Of a stretch of 64,000 bases of DNA, positions 48,203 through 59,568 are shown piece after piece. A model generated the notes under the pieces. The model made no database searches. It was given only the letters and a program-made list of their open reading frames with translations, and was not told the DNA's origin. Position 1 is the first letter of the stretch. The number at the start of each line of letters is the position of its first letter. Source of the DNA: Condylostoma magnum (lineage: Eukaryota > Ciliophora > Heterotrichea > Heterotrichida > Condylostomatidae); the NCBI GenBank assembly GCA_920105805.1, contig CAKKTI010000007.1:62001-126000 (forward strand). Reading direction: 5' to 3'. The position numbers and the translations under genes are program-made.

Positions 48203-49642
48203 ATGTAAGTTAGGGAGTCTCCGTCAGACTATAGTGTTAACAAAAAGATCAGAATATACCGGGAATAAGAGCTGATAAGGATTCAAAAATTGATAGAATA
48301 GGCAACTACTAAGTATGAATAGGAAAAATAACAAGGACTTATATTGGATGATTAGATATAGTCACTTTAAGTTGAATTAAAGGACTAGAAAGAAGGAATA
48401 CTTGATAAAAAGAGTAGTGTTAAAAATAAAGCAAATATTAAGCATATTTAAAAGACAATTAAGCACTTTAATAGGTAATTTAATGTCATTTAGTCTTAGA
48501 ATTAAAGTATTAAAAGTTAGATTGATAAGCACAGAAGGGAAAGCATGAATAAGAGAAACGCTTTATTAGGGCTAAATGATGATATATGAACCAATGTGTA
48601 AAATGTATAGCGATAGTATTCAGTAAGAAAAAGAGTAAGAGGATTGTCTGATTTAACTGATATCAAAGCAGATTAACTAAGAAATAAGACTGTTTAGTCT
48701 AGAAGATCCATGAATACTCAATTATAAAAAATAGTAGTAAGTGTTATTCAGACTGAAGTTAAATAAATTGACTTAACCGAAGAAAGAAGGGAGATTATGA
48801 AAAAAGCAGTTATAAATAAGAAAAATAAACACTTAAAAGACATTGTTGAAGGAACTAAAATACAGAAAATATTGCTTAGTAAGTGAGCATAGAAAACGAA
48901 AGATAAGAAAAAGTAACTTATTTTGTATAAAAAGTATGTTTTTAATCTAGAATAATCATTTTTAGGGATATAAGAAGCTAGTGGAGTTTCAAGCTTAAAT
49001 GAAATCGTCGTAAGTTTCATAAAATCTTAAAATTAGCTAAACAGTTTCCATATGTTAAAACACTAAATAAAACAAGAAATTAGTTAAGAGAGATAAACTA
49101 ATGAAATGATCAAATAAGCAATTTATAATCACTTGAACATTAGTGATTCATTAGAACAGCAAAATGATAGTATCTTAAAAAAATATAAGGACTAAATTCA
49201 TAGTATATAAGGACGACAGTAAATAATAAGAGATAAAATGAATAAATTTGATAATTTTAATACAGAAATTAAATAATTTATCGAAAGAATCGTTTATATT
49301 ACTAATTTTCCAGGGAAGATAAAAAATGAAAGATTAAGCTTCGAAGAAATTACTATGGTTTTATATTCTATTGAGGATTTTATACACAAACTAGCTTAAA
49401 ATAGCTCATACAATGCAAGCACAGATCTATCATCAATACTTAGATTAAGCCGAATTAAAAGTTTTAAATAGCCAAAGATTTAAAGTCTGATGGAAATCGA
49501 TTACTAAGACTTACATTTTGATGATAAATAGCCTTTAACCTTAGAATAAATGAAGTAATAGGCAAATTACATTTTAAAGAATCCTTCCTAGTATATAAAA
49601 CGAGGCTCAAGAGTACTTCGATTGTTTAGTCCTGTTAAATAA
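48203..49642 (+). CDS. Outer-dynein-arm docking-complex-like coiled-coil protein (candidate)
   Basis: 479 aa. Starts MQVRESPSDYSVNKKIRIYR. The N-terminal coil, HIQKTIKHFNRQFNVIQSQN, LKSQIDKHRRES-type and LGLNDDIWTNVQ segments follow the pattern of CCDC114/CCDC63/CCDC151 proteins (L..FN..L..N..L...I..LR.ER). Those anchor outer dynein arms to axonemal doublets. The C-terminal third is basic and less coiled, ending VLRLFSPVK at TAA 49640-49642. The assignment is pattern-based and moderate; a generic coiled coil is the alternative. Confidence 0.5.
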
Positions 49643-49661
49643 TTTTAATACATTTAAAAAT

Positions 49662-50807
49662 ATGCGTAGATTCTTTAGCGTTATATCCTAGTAAATAAAA
49701 TAGTTAAAACAGAGATAATTGCTAGATAAAGATCTAAGGAAAATTAACTGCTTTATGAAAGGTTATAAGAATCAATTTGGCAAAAATCATGAATTAATTT
49801 CAGTTTAATTAGCAAAAGAACGCATTTAATCTTCTAATAAAGCAGAGATTGATACATAAGCAGTTAATTAATTATGCTTTGGTAATAGTTTTAGAGAAGA
49901 TATTATAGCTAGTGTACCTACCTAAGGATCATCAGAAGCGCTGAGTTTGGCCTTCAAATTTATACAGAAATTTTACGAAGGAGAACATAATGTTATTTTA
50001 GCTAATCCTTATAGATATTACTACGACTGCCTTATAAATTATTATGGTTTTAACTCAATTGCAATAGAAACACTCAATGATTTTTAAGAATTTGATATTG
50101 ATTACTTCATATATTATTTAAATAAGTAACCAAAGGGATCTATTTTACTAATGGAGCTAAATTCCTAAGAGCCAGGAGGAATTAATCCAAATTTAAATGA
50201 ATGAGAGTAAATAATTGATAAGTGCATCACAAAATAAAACTTAATACTGTTAGAATCAAAGTAATAAGGGTTGATAAGTGGCAATATGGAAAAAGATGCT
50301 AGGATCGTAAAAATGCTAATAGAGGAAGGTTGTTACTTTATATTAGCAAACAGTCCTTGACTAAATATTCCTGGGGAGAGATTAGGTAATTTATTAGTTA
50401 ATTGTAATGACTCCATAGTAAAACAACGAGTTTAATCCCAGCTAGAATTCCTTTAATACTCATAATTCCCTACTTACGGGTGATAAATTGTATAAGAAAT
50501 AGTTTAAAATAATGATTTATTGCTTGAATACAAACTTGAAATTTAACAGATCAGTTAAAGATTAGAAAATACAAGAAACAAATTAGTACAGTAACTAAAT
50601 AAGAAGACTGCAAGGAATAAATGAAACTTTATTTTGTAATAACAAGGACTATACAGTTATTTAGATTTAAACTAAAGAATAGCAACAACTCTAGCAAGGA
50701 GACATATTTACATGCATCCATAAGGTTTTATAAACCTATCTGCATTGAATGATAATAATTTAACATATTTTACAAGTTCAGTAGCATCTATTACGGTTAA
50801 AAGATAG
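49662..50807 (+). CDS. Degenerate aspartate-aminotransferase-fold protein (probable pseudoenzyme)
   Basis: 381 aa. Starts MRRFFSVISQQIKQLKQR, which looks like a mitochondrial presequence. The fold-type I aminotransferase order is clear: VPTQGSSEALSLAFKFIQ, ELNSQEPGGINPNLNEW (usual HNPTGVDP), LLESKQQGLISGNMEKDA (usual FDxAYQGFASG), NSPWLNIPGERLGNLLVNC (usual KNFGLYGERVG), GLYSYLDLNQ and PQGFINLSAL (usual SGRVNVAG). The PLP Schiff-base Lys aligns with Pro, the PLP Asp with Glu, the Tyr of AYQG with Gln, and the substrate-binding Arg with Phe. It should therefore not be a working transaminase. The stop is TAG 50805-50807 or TAA 50820-50822; the convergent gene stops at 50816. Confidence 0.82.
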
Positions 50808-50815
50808 TTAATATT

Positions 50816-51559
50816 TCAGTAAACTAATTTCAACATTGTAAAAAAGCCTGACATCTTTCTTCTGTATATCAACTTTTCTATTCTTGAATGCAGAATTTTG
50901 TACATAATCTAACTATTTTTGCTAGTTTTTGGATACTCAAACACGAAAGAATCATCAAGAATATTTTCCTAGTTTTCAATTCTGCTAACCCCAAAATACT
51001 AAGAATTGTCATGTATTACACTTCCTAATTCTGGAGTTTAAGTATTGTCCATTATACTAAAATTAAAAGTAATAGACTACCCTAAGCTTTATTTCTACTT
51101 ATTCTAGTATTTTTATTACATTTAATACAGAAATCTAGGAGAGATACTGTCTTAAGTAGAGCTAGTAAGCATCTATAGACCTTAATACCCACAATCATTG
51201 CACTGACAAAACCCAAACAACTCTTTATCCTCTGTATATGCCATAATTTCAGTAAGTGCAATATCTTTTCTTCGTCTAAAGATTTTGCTAATTTTAATCA
51301 GCCCAATTTCCTTTCTTTTATCATCCCTTACACTGGTCTTTCCTCCCTCTTCAATCTACTCAAACATCGACAAATTTCTATGAGAAATTTACGAATGATT
51401 CTACCTGATATTCAGCTAAGTATTATTTTTAAAATTCTCTCTCTCTATCCCAGCCCCTGTCACCTTAGTATTACTCAACAACTTATTCACTCTCTACAAA
51501 AAACTCTGAGGAAGTCCCTTTGAGCTCTTCCCTTCACTCATATTTCTAAACACAGACAT
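50816..51559 (-). CDS. Hypothetical protein, 247 aa
   Basis: Starts MSVFRNMSEGKSSKGLPQSF; polar with a central FGFCQCNDCGYQG that could be a small metal site and a C-terminal basic/aromatic helix (ILHSRIEKLIYRRKMSGFF). Ends MLKLVY at TGA 50816-50818. No family recognised. Confidence 0.6.
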
Positions 51560-51706
51560 AATTTAAATTTCTAACAATATTCTATAACTAATTTTTCTTA
51601 TAATTTTCCCTGAACCTCAGAATCCTCTTCTAATTAAAATAATCTTCCAAAACCTTCCACCATCTTAACCTACAGGCTCCTAGTTTTAGTAAAAGCCTGA
51701 TTAGAC

Positions 51707-52246
51707 ATGAAAGACACAACCCAGATCCACTTTTACATAAACACTTAACATGCAGCCCATGTACAGCTTCCTAAAAATTTACTAAACAATAAGGATTTAC
51801 AAGTGCAAATAACTCCGGAAGACTCAAATTCAGAAAGCTCATCCATCGACACACGCAATGGATTTTCACATAGAAGACAGACTAGCTCCAGAAGCTCCCA
51901 ATAAGCCTCAGAGCCTAGTACTCCTGCAGAGAATTTCAGATTCAATGGACGTGTGAAAGGTACCCAATATGCTAACAGCAGGGACCCAGGAAGAAATTCA
52001 GATTTTGCACGAGGTAAGCCCCCCCTCTTACATCCTATCATCAAGTATAGGTCAGATGCTAGTGGAGAGTAAGTGTAATTGCCGTTGAAAGAGGTGTTTA
52101 GTAAGATATTCAAGCCACCTAGAGAGGTAAAAGCTATAAGTTAATGTGAAATTTGTTAAAAAAGTGCGAAGTATAAGGATCCCAAGACCAAGAAACCGTT
52201 TTGTAGTGTTGAGTGCTTTAAGGTGATAAGGAATATAGTTGTTTAG
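51707..52246 (+). CDS. HIT-type zinc-finger protein, INO80B/IES2-like (candidate)
   Basis: 179 aa. Disordered Ser/Arg-rich N-terminal two thirds, then at about residue 147 CEICQKSAKYKDPKTKKPFC and SVECFKVI, the zf-HIT pattern with the KYxDPKT...P.CS..C layout of INO80B/PAPA-1. In yeast and human that protein is a subunit of the INO80 chromatin remodeller. The finger ends close to the C-terminus, as in that family. The stop is TAG 52244-52246, 16 bp before the next ATG. Confidence 0.6.
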
Positions 52247-52262
52247 ATTAGCAAATATAAAA

Positions 52263-55200
52263 ATGGATATATAATTGGGTTCGGATAAATTTGCAGTAAG
52301 TGTGGCGGAGATGGCTGAGCTACATAAGATTTTCCTGATTATTGATTTATCTTCTTAGGGCAAAATTAGATTAGAGGATTTTAGGTAGTTTAGTTACTCA
52401 ATTGGAGTTTCATTGCAAGATCCAGACCTTTACGGAAGATTTCATTGTTTGGATATGGAAATTGGAACTGAGATTGCATGAGAAAAGTTTTCTGTATAAA
52501 TGGCTAAATGGTTAATTGAGTTTGGGTTTATTAAGAGAAAATCAAATGTACTCAAACCTTTGACTTTGTAGTGGAAGAAGTAATTGCATGCCGGGATTTC
52601 GAAATTTTTTAAGACTTATGAGTATATAAAATTGCCTAAAAGAGATGCTTTAGAGCAGTTTTTGTATCCTTTGGATTTTTATGGGGATGGGTAGTCTTAT
52701 TCTCTTGAAGCTAAGTAAGAATTGTATTAGATACAGCATTAGAATTTTTAGTAGAACAATATGATAAGAGGAGCAATTTAAAGGTTTTAAGGAGGAAATT
52801 AGTTGGCTATTTAAGAGATTTTTAACATTTTTGAAATTTTAGTTGCATTTTGTAGCTTTGCTGATAGGGTTTAGATATAAGATCATTTAAAAGTTATAAT
52901 TCAAGATACCTGATAGTGGAATCTTGTTGGAGCTTTAGTCTAGCTGCTTAGTTATAGTAATAGTTTGACTATTATTGCTTTGAAAGTACTGACTTTAATT
53001 ATTAGCTATGATTTAGATGATTACTAGGAAGTTTTAAAGAATTAGGTATTAGAAGCTAACTATGTATAATACATACCCAAATTGTTCTAATAACAAATAA
53101 ACGTAAAGGATTAAGCTCTTTTGATGATAGGATATTTAGCTCATAGAAGTGTTTTGTGAAGCTAAACTTTGTTGTAAAATGGGATTGTTAATTAATTGTT
53201 GGATACTCTGAATTTGAATGGAAGTCATAGTACTATTGCTAAAATATTATGATCACTAGGTGAAATAACGAAATATACATAATTGCCGAGCAATCTATGC
53301 TAAATAATATACTAATAAATAATTCAAATTTTGTAAAACTTAAACACAGAATCGATTATAATTTATTCATTACGAATAATAACATACACATAATTTAACA
53401 TTGACTATACAAACATACAAGCAGCTTAATTACTCATTTAACATTTGCAGCATTAAGATTATATTATAAAACATGCATCATTGAAATTCATAAAGCAATT
53501 AATGTTTAATAACTCAGAATTATTAAATCTCTTTGTTTAAGCTAATATTGTATAGATTCTAACAGATCTGATATAAGTTGAAGGCACTATTGGGTAAATT
53601 TCATGTTTTATATTATCTTTACTAAGTGAGTTAGCAATTATTAATGATGCAATAAGCGCAGAAAGAATGATTATAGTAATCTTAAAAGCATTAACCATTA
53701 ACTAACTAGATGCTTTAATACTTTTATAATGCTACATGAAAACAGATTATGAGTCTGTAGTAATGAAAATTTTAAAGTAAGGTTATCTATAGCCAATTAT
53801 CTAAAGCATATAAGTAATGGATTATGGTAAAACAATGCGTAAACGATACTTAATTAATTTTTCTTTTAACTTTTACCCGTTTAAAATTCTACTGGATATA
53901 TTGGACTGTATTTTAAAAATGTGCTAAGACTATAATATAAACATGTTCTCTTAGTAATTAAATCTAGATAACATTAAATTAATATACAATCTATGAAAGT
54001 AACTACTGTCTAAAATTAGAGAAGGAAACTAAGTCTTGCCCTTGTATTAATAGAATGAAAATGATTTAGTATAAGTCTTAGATAAAATAATATCACAATG
54101 AATAAAACTCTTTTGCAATAATTACGAGTTTTACACTCTTCTTGAGTTTCTTTACTTTTTCTAACAGGAAATATAAGATTTTCAACTTGCATAAATTTTT
54201 AGCAATGGTAGTGGAATTTTAGATATAAAATCTACAATAAAAAGTTATGATTTAACCTGTACTTCAATCCAAGACAATAAGAGTGTAACCTTGTAAAACT
54301 TAAAGCCGTAGGACCTAGATTTAGCTTAACTATAGTCATATTTATAATATAACTTTTCAGGTCCTTAAAATCTCTTTTACAATAATCCTCAGTAAAGAAT
54401 AACTATAACTACTTAATAAGAGCTAGACGAGTTCATGGTAGTTTCTATAAGGTAAAAATGTAGATAATTGACCCAGTAATTATCATAGACTAATCAAAAG
54501 CTAATAATTACAAATGTTCCACTGAGTATTTTCGTAGCTGATAAATTCCAATAAGAAAAATAAGTTACAAATAACTCGTTTGTGGATCAGAAATACTAAT
54601 TAATACATGAGCTTAGTATGTAATTTAATATAAACACTGAAGAACTTTAAAAAATTCATGATTTATTTATGATTGCAACTATTAATAATTCAATACAGAA
54701 TGGTTGGGTAAACTAAGAATAATTCTACGAAGTTTTATCAAATTTTCCTTATCCTTAGATATTTAAATAAGAATTATTCTCGGCATTAGATACTGAGAAA
54801 TAGTAAGTAATTTCATTTTAAAGCTTTGTACAGTGCTTGCATATTTTAAGATCAAATAGTACAAACTCTAAACTATGACTATTATTTAAATCATATGATA
54901 TAAATAGAAATGGAGCCCTGTCCTGAATAGATTTAACTAATCTTATGATTAGTCAGAACATTCTACTGAACTACAGTACATCCCCAGATCAGATTGAAGC
55001 GTAAGCAAAAGAGTTGGTATAAAGATATACAAATGGAAGCTCAAATTTCATAGACTTTTAATAATTTGAAAGAGCATGCATATCAAAGGAAATCAAATTA
55101 TTTTTCCCATGAATTTCGTATAATGCTTATTTTCTAAGCTTTCTAGAGGCCAACAATACAACAGAAGGAACAAAAAACTGTACAAGTTGTTTAAGAGAAT

Positions 55201-55268
55201 TTACACCGATGAATCCAGGATCTTTTCAATGTTCATCATGTGTTTTATCTTATCCTAATATTATCTAA
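52263..55268 (+). CDS. Long ARM/HEAT-repeat protein with C-terminal EF-hands and a Cys-pair module
   Basis: About 1001 aa in one frame. Residues about 170-600 show armadillo-like helices (NLVGALVQLLSYSNSLTIIA; NGSHSTIAKILWSLGEITK, where a TGA Trp sits at the ARM-typical W). Around 750-930 is an EF-hand pair region with YDINRNGALSWIDL. Near the end CTSCLREF and CSSCV form a four-Cys zinc-type pair. Several TGA must be read as Trp to keep the protein whole; one near 54097 also begins an overlapping ATGAATAAA that could mislead a gene finder. The stop is TAA 55266-55268, 7 bp from the convergent gene's stop. Function unknown; scaffold with Ca2+ sensing is inferred. Confidence 0.75.
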
Positions 55269-55275
55269 ATTTTTA

Positions 55276-55896
55276 TTAAGATCTATTTGTAAGAGGAATG
55301 TAAGCACCTTCATTGTCAACTCTTCTGCTTGATTTTTTTGCTAAAAAGGGCCAAAATAGAACTAAAATTCCTCCAATTGCAATTGAAATAATCAGAATTT
55401 GTGCTATTAGTAAATTTGAAGTATCATTTCTAGGCTCTTCTTGCACTTATTATTTTGTCTCTGCAAATATTTCCTCTTATATTTCTTGTACTACTTAAGG
55501 CGTTTCTTCATAAACTTACTCAGATTTTTAAGATCTTCATTAATTCCAAGCCTTAATCCACTCAAATTTTCCTAATAAATCAATTTTTAGTCCTTTTTAC
55601 TCCTTATTAAGAAGTTGTTAACACCCACAGAAGCTTAAACAGCTTTAAAGGCTATCATCAAATCCTAATCCCAAACATCTTTAACTGCACTGATTATCAC
55701 AGCCTTCTAACTCCTATTTAAGGTTGATGCTATAGTGATTATCTTCTGACCATTAAAAGGTGAACTGTAATTATTCAAATTACTCGTTGCATCCACAGTC
55801 TGACACGCATGAATCCATATCAGTGTTTAAGCATAATTATAGGCATTCTGTACTACAAGAATACACCTGGAAGAATAATGTTAATAGAAAAGCCAT
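55276..55896 (-). CDS. Type I membrane protein with Cys-rich ectodomain
   Basis: 206 aa. Signal peptide MAFLLTLFFQVYS, an ectodomain with many Cys (CSTECLQLC, CVSDCGCNEQF, CDNQCSQRC, CLSFCGC), a Glu/Gln-rich stalk, one membrane helix LLIAQILIISIAIGGILVLF (about 165-184) and a short basic tail with AYIPLTNRS before TAA 55276-55278. Likely a surface protein; no family recognised. Confidence 0.72.
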
Positions 55897-55970
55897 TTTT
55901 ATTATCCAATGATCTGATTTTTTTATATTAAATTAGTAAAGAGGTTTTAATTGAATATAAGTTATTAATT

Positions 55971-57479
55971 CTATATAAGATGAGATTCAAATTCCCTCAT
56001 TGAAATAAAGTTGGATGGATTCTCTTATGTTGCCTGAACAATTGATTAAACTTTTGCTCTAGTTATTAATTAGTCGACTGTATTGAGTCCTTCTATCAGA
56101 TTTTCTTACGTTACTTTTCCAGATTTGTCAATATCAAAGAATTTATAAGCTTGTTGTATTCAGTTTTTATTTCTGTCCTTTTGTATTATTATAGGAGGTG
56201 ATAAGATTGAAGAATCTAGTATATCTTAATCATTCTCTATTTAATTAAAGCTTGATTGAAAATATTGATTACTTTTTGCTTTTAAGTTGTTCCTTTATTT
56301 AGAGTATTATTTTTCTATTCATTTACATTCTTTCTTTTTCTTATTGTATTTTTTGTAGCATTCATTATATTGTTTATCTTTAAGCTGCAAAGCTTGCTTA
56401 ATGATTCCTTTATACTCTTATTTAATCTAACATTTCTCTAATCACTTATTAAATTTAAACCATGTTTCCCCATTAATATGTTCTGTTTGATTAACTTCAT
56501 TATTAAGTAGATTTGCTATTTGATCTTAATTATCCTTATTTTACAGTGCTGATTTAAATTCTAATTCGATGTTTTTAAGTTTAGGTTTACTTTTCGGTTA
56601 TGGTTCATCATCAAAATCATTGTTAAATTAGTATTCGCTTGACTAAATAGAGCTTTAATCCGCATTATCCTCAGAATCGCCATATTCTGTATCATTTTAT
56701 TTCAAATCCCTCATAAAAATCTTCTCTAGTGTGTTTCCAATCAGTTAATCAGTATTGTAAAGATTTCTATGGTTTTTATTACTGTTTTTCTAATTTTATT
56801 GCATATACGCTTAAATATCACCTTACTATTCAATTAGATCATCTATAATTAAATTAACTTTATCCTCATCATAATTCTGCCAATTTTACAATTACATGCA
56901 TTTCTGAATGATGTCTTATATATCAAAATCATCCTCTGTTATATTGGAAAGCCCGATTCACTTCTTAATTTCAATTTCTAATTGCCTAGTAGGAAATTTT
57001 ACATCTAATAGCACTAGATTATTATACAAGGCATCAAATGCCTGTAGATCAATATCATCTTATTATCCGTAAATACAGACCCAATCACTAATGCCATATA
57101 ATAGCAGTTGCATGAATCTAATTGAATAGGTTATATCCTTCTCTTTTCTTACCTCATTATAAAACAATTTTCTCCCTCTGTTCATACTAGACCGGTGGCT
57201 CTTATACGACGCATACTTTTCAAATAAGCTTTTCATTTTACTAATAACCTATTTAGCAAAGGCAATGCTTTTTTATCGCATACACATACACAAAATTCTC
57301 AGTGATTCAAACTTCAGAGGAACATCAGAGTTTTGAATATATTATTTCATTACAAGCACTAGGTCCTTACACTCACTGTCATCAGCTCTCCTTATACAAC
57401 GAGTTAATTTTTCTAGATATTTAGTAGATTTACCTTTATTCGACAATGCTCGGTTAAAATTTTTAACTAGCTTTAACAT
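55971..57479 (-). CDS. Helical-repeat (VHS/ENTH-like?) protein with C-terminal EF-hand
   Basis: 502 aa. The N-terminal 150 residues form an all-helical region (LEKLTRCIRRADDSECKDLV; LKFESLRILCMCMRQKSIAF) reminiscent of VHS/ENTH adaptor folds, but not securely so. The middle is acidic and disordered, then a Lys-rich coil, then one EF-hand loop FDIDKSGKVTQENL near residue 455. Ends EFESHLI at TAG 55971-55973. A Ca2+-sensing adaptor is possible. Confidence 0.65.
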
Positions 57480-57550
57480 TTACAATCAGTATAAAAGGTT
57501 AAATATTCTATACTATTTCCCGCAATTTTTCATATAAAACTTAACCTAAA

Positions 57551-58036
57551 CTACTTAAGAATTGCATCCAAATGCCAAATCAGTCCTTCAAACCCTGTAA
57601 ATGACTTGACCTTTACGACTAGTCCTTCCCATTCATCTAAACTTTCTACCTATTCCTTTAACATCTATGCAATAAATGTTTCAGCATCATAATCTTCATC
57701 CTATCTAGCCATTTAAAATAAACTGTTTAACTCTTTGTAGTTATTAAGCTCAATTTCATATAAGTACTTGAAAACTTCTAGCTCCTTCTCCCACTTATTC
57801 CTCTAATACTAATCAATCAACACCTCAGCATAATTCCCCCTCAATGAAACATACCTCAGGATATTTCTTTAGTGATTCCTTTCCTAATCAGCTTCTTTCT
57901 ACATAAAATCCCTAATTCCATCTAAATGCTTTTCATCAAACCACAATGAAGCTTATTCATACTCTAAAGAAGCTGTAAGTTCCACTTTTGCTTGTTTAAT
58001 AAAAGCATTTTTCAGTCCATTACTTAACAATGCCAT
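57551..58036 (-). CDS. Ferritin (copy A)
   Basis: 161 aa four-helix-bundle ferritin. Ferroxidase ligands are in place: Glu and Tyr of VELTASLEYEQASLWF, Glu/His of QERNHQRN, Glu of YEIELNNYKEL and Gln of LKEQVESLDEW. Ferritin cages oxidise Fe(II) and store it as ferrihydrite. Cytosolic: no signal peptide visible. The stop is TAG 57551-57553. It lies 16 bp downstream of copy B on the same strand; the pair is roughly 40% alike by eye, an old tandem duplication. The EGLIWHLDAIL end is shared with copy B (PGLVWHLDSLI). Confidence 0.9.
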
Positions 58037-58052
58037 AATAATTTTAATTAAA

Positions 58053-58547
58053 CTAATGATTCTCGCCAATAAGAGAGTCTAAGTGCCATACAAGCCCAGG
58101 CATAACAGTAAATGATTTCACCTTTTCTAAGTTTCCTTCCCATTCATACACAGACTTCACCTAATCTTGAATCATATCTTCCAACATGGTCTGAGCATCC
58201 ACGTCTTTCTCCTCCTCAGCAGTTTCATGAACCTTCACAAGGCAATTGTAATTTTCTTTCTCCATATCAAACAAATGCTGGAATACTTCAACTTCTGAAT
58301 TCCAGGTTGGCTTCTGGTAGTCTGGGGATCTTACCTCTGAACTTGCTCCTCTAGTTGAAACATAGTCTAGAATGTGTCTCCAGTGAGATCTCTCAGAATC
58401 TGATTCTTTTTTGAGGTAGCTGCTCACACCTTCTAAGTGGCGACGGTGGAACCATAAAGCAGCGTGTTCGTACGTAAGAGATGCGTTGAGTTCAACAATA
58501 CTCTACTATAGGAAAGATTCACGCATAGTATCACTAATTCCGGCCAT
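58053..58547 (-). CDS. Ferritin (copy B)
   Basis: 164 aa. Same layout as copy A: VELNASLTYEHAALWFHRRH, SDSERSHWRHIL, FDMEKENYNCLVKVHE and MIQDQVKSVYEWEG keep the ferroxidase Glu, Tyr, Glu, His, Glu and Gln. It uses few TAA/TAG codons and more GC at third positions than copy A, which may reflect higher expression. The stop is TAG 58053-58055. Confidence 0.92.
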
Positions 58548-58628
58548 TTATTATATAGGAGGTTGTTAGGAGAGATTTATAAATAACTATGATAGACTTG
58601 TGTCGGAGCTGATTAAAGGATGGTAATA

Positions 58629-59435
58629 TTAGTCAAGATCGCATCGGCAAATTGGACACTAGAATCTCTTTTTTAGTCAGTCTATTGCGCATGAATGATG
58701 AAATATATGTCTATAGTCACATTAGAGTTGCACTATTGTTTCATCTTCTTGAAAAACTTCAGTACAAATTGCACAGTCTTCAGTCTAAAATGACTCTTGA
58801 TTATACAGAATTTAAGGGATATTATTGATCATTTATTCGTAGTCTTATTCATCACTTTCACTGTCTTCTTATTAAAAGTATTATCTTATATATCAGTATA
58901 TACAAGGAAAGCAAATTACAGTAAAAATACATGATATAATAGACATAACTATAGGAAACAATCCTATATATCCAAGTGATAGATAAATCATTATAATGAT
59001 ACTAAACTCGGTTTAATCACTCCAACATTCATCGCAGGATCAAAACCAAACATTTCCTACTATATGCCAAGCAATTGCAAAACATGATGCTAAAAATATA
59101 AGTAAATATATTGCAACTTAAATAACTCGATTTAATCTATCAATCATTTTAAAGGCTATTAGTATACTACAAGGGACAGATAATATAAATAAAGACATTT
59201 CTACTATTATTCAAGCCAAGAGAGGTGTTTCTGTATCTGTGTCATAAATGCTTATAATAACTATAGTTATAGAAACTAGTACAATTGTAAATCCTGTTTG
59301 AACTAAAGAAGAATACTACAAATATTTATCTCATTAAACACCTTAATATAATTAGAAAGAGTTGGCTAATAAAGGCGATTCCTCATTTAAGCTGTAAGAA
59401 ATTTCAAGCTCATCTGATTAAGTTTAATCCTCCAT
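58629..59435 (-). CDS. Multi-pass membrane RING-H2 E3 ubiquitin ligase
   Basis: 268 aa. About four or five membrane helices (residues about 40-180; VQTGFTIVLVSITIVIISIY, FLASCFAIAWHIVG) precede an acidic linker and a C-terminal RING-H2 (about 218-262): CAICTEVF, CDYRHIFHHSCAIDW, CPICR. The conserved Trp after the last His/Cys (AIDWLKKRFQCP) is a TGA codon. RING-H2 proteins recruit E2s to ubiquitinate membrane-proximal targets. The stop is taken at TAA 58629-58631. Confidence 0.88.
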
Positions 59436-59568
59436 TAATAACTAGCTGTTTTATTATAAATTTATCTGTGAGTAATAAAATAAGGAAAATATACTATAAT
59501 AATCATTCCTGTAATCCCAAATCACGATAAAATATGACAAATATCTTCAAATTTATAATAACATAAAT

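Noticed and set aside
54099-54560. Separate gene starting at ATG 54099 after a TGA stop of the ARM protein
   Set aside because: That frame loses coherence, while reading the TGA as Trp continues the ARM frame smoothly into the EF-hand region.
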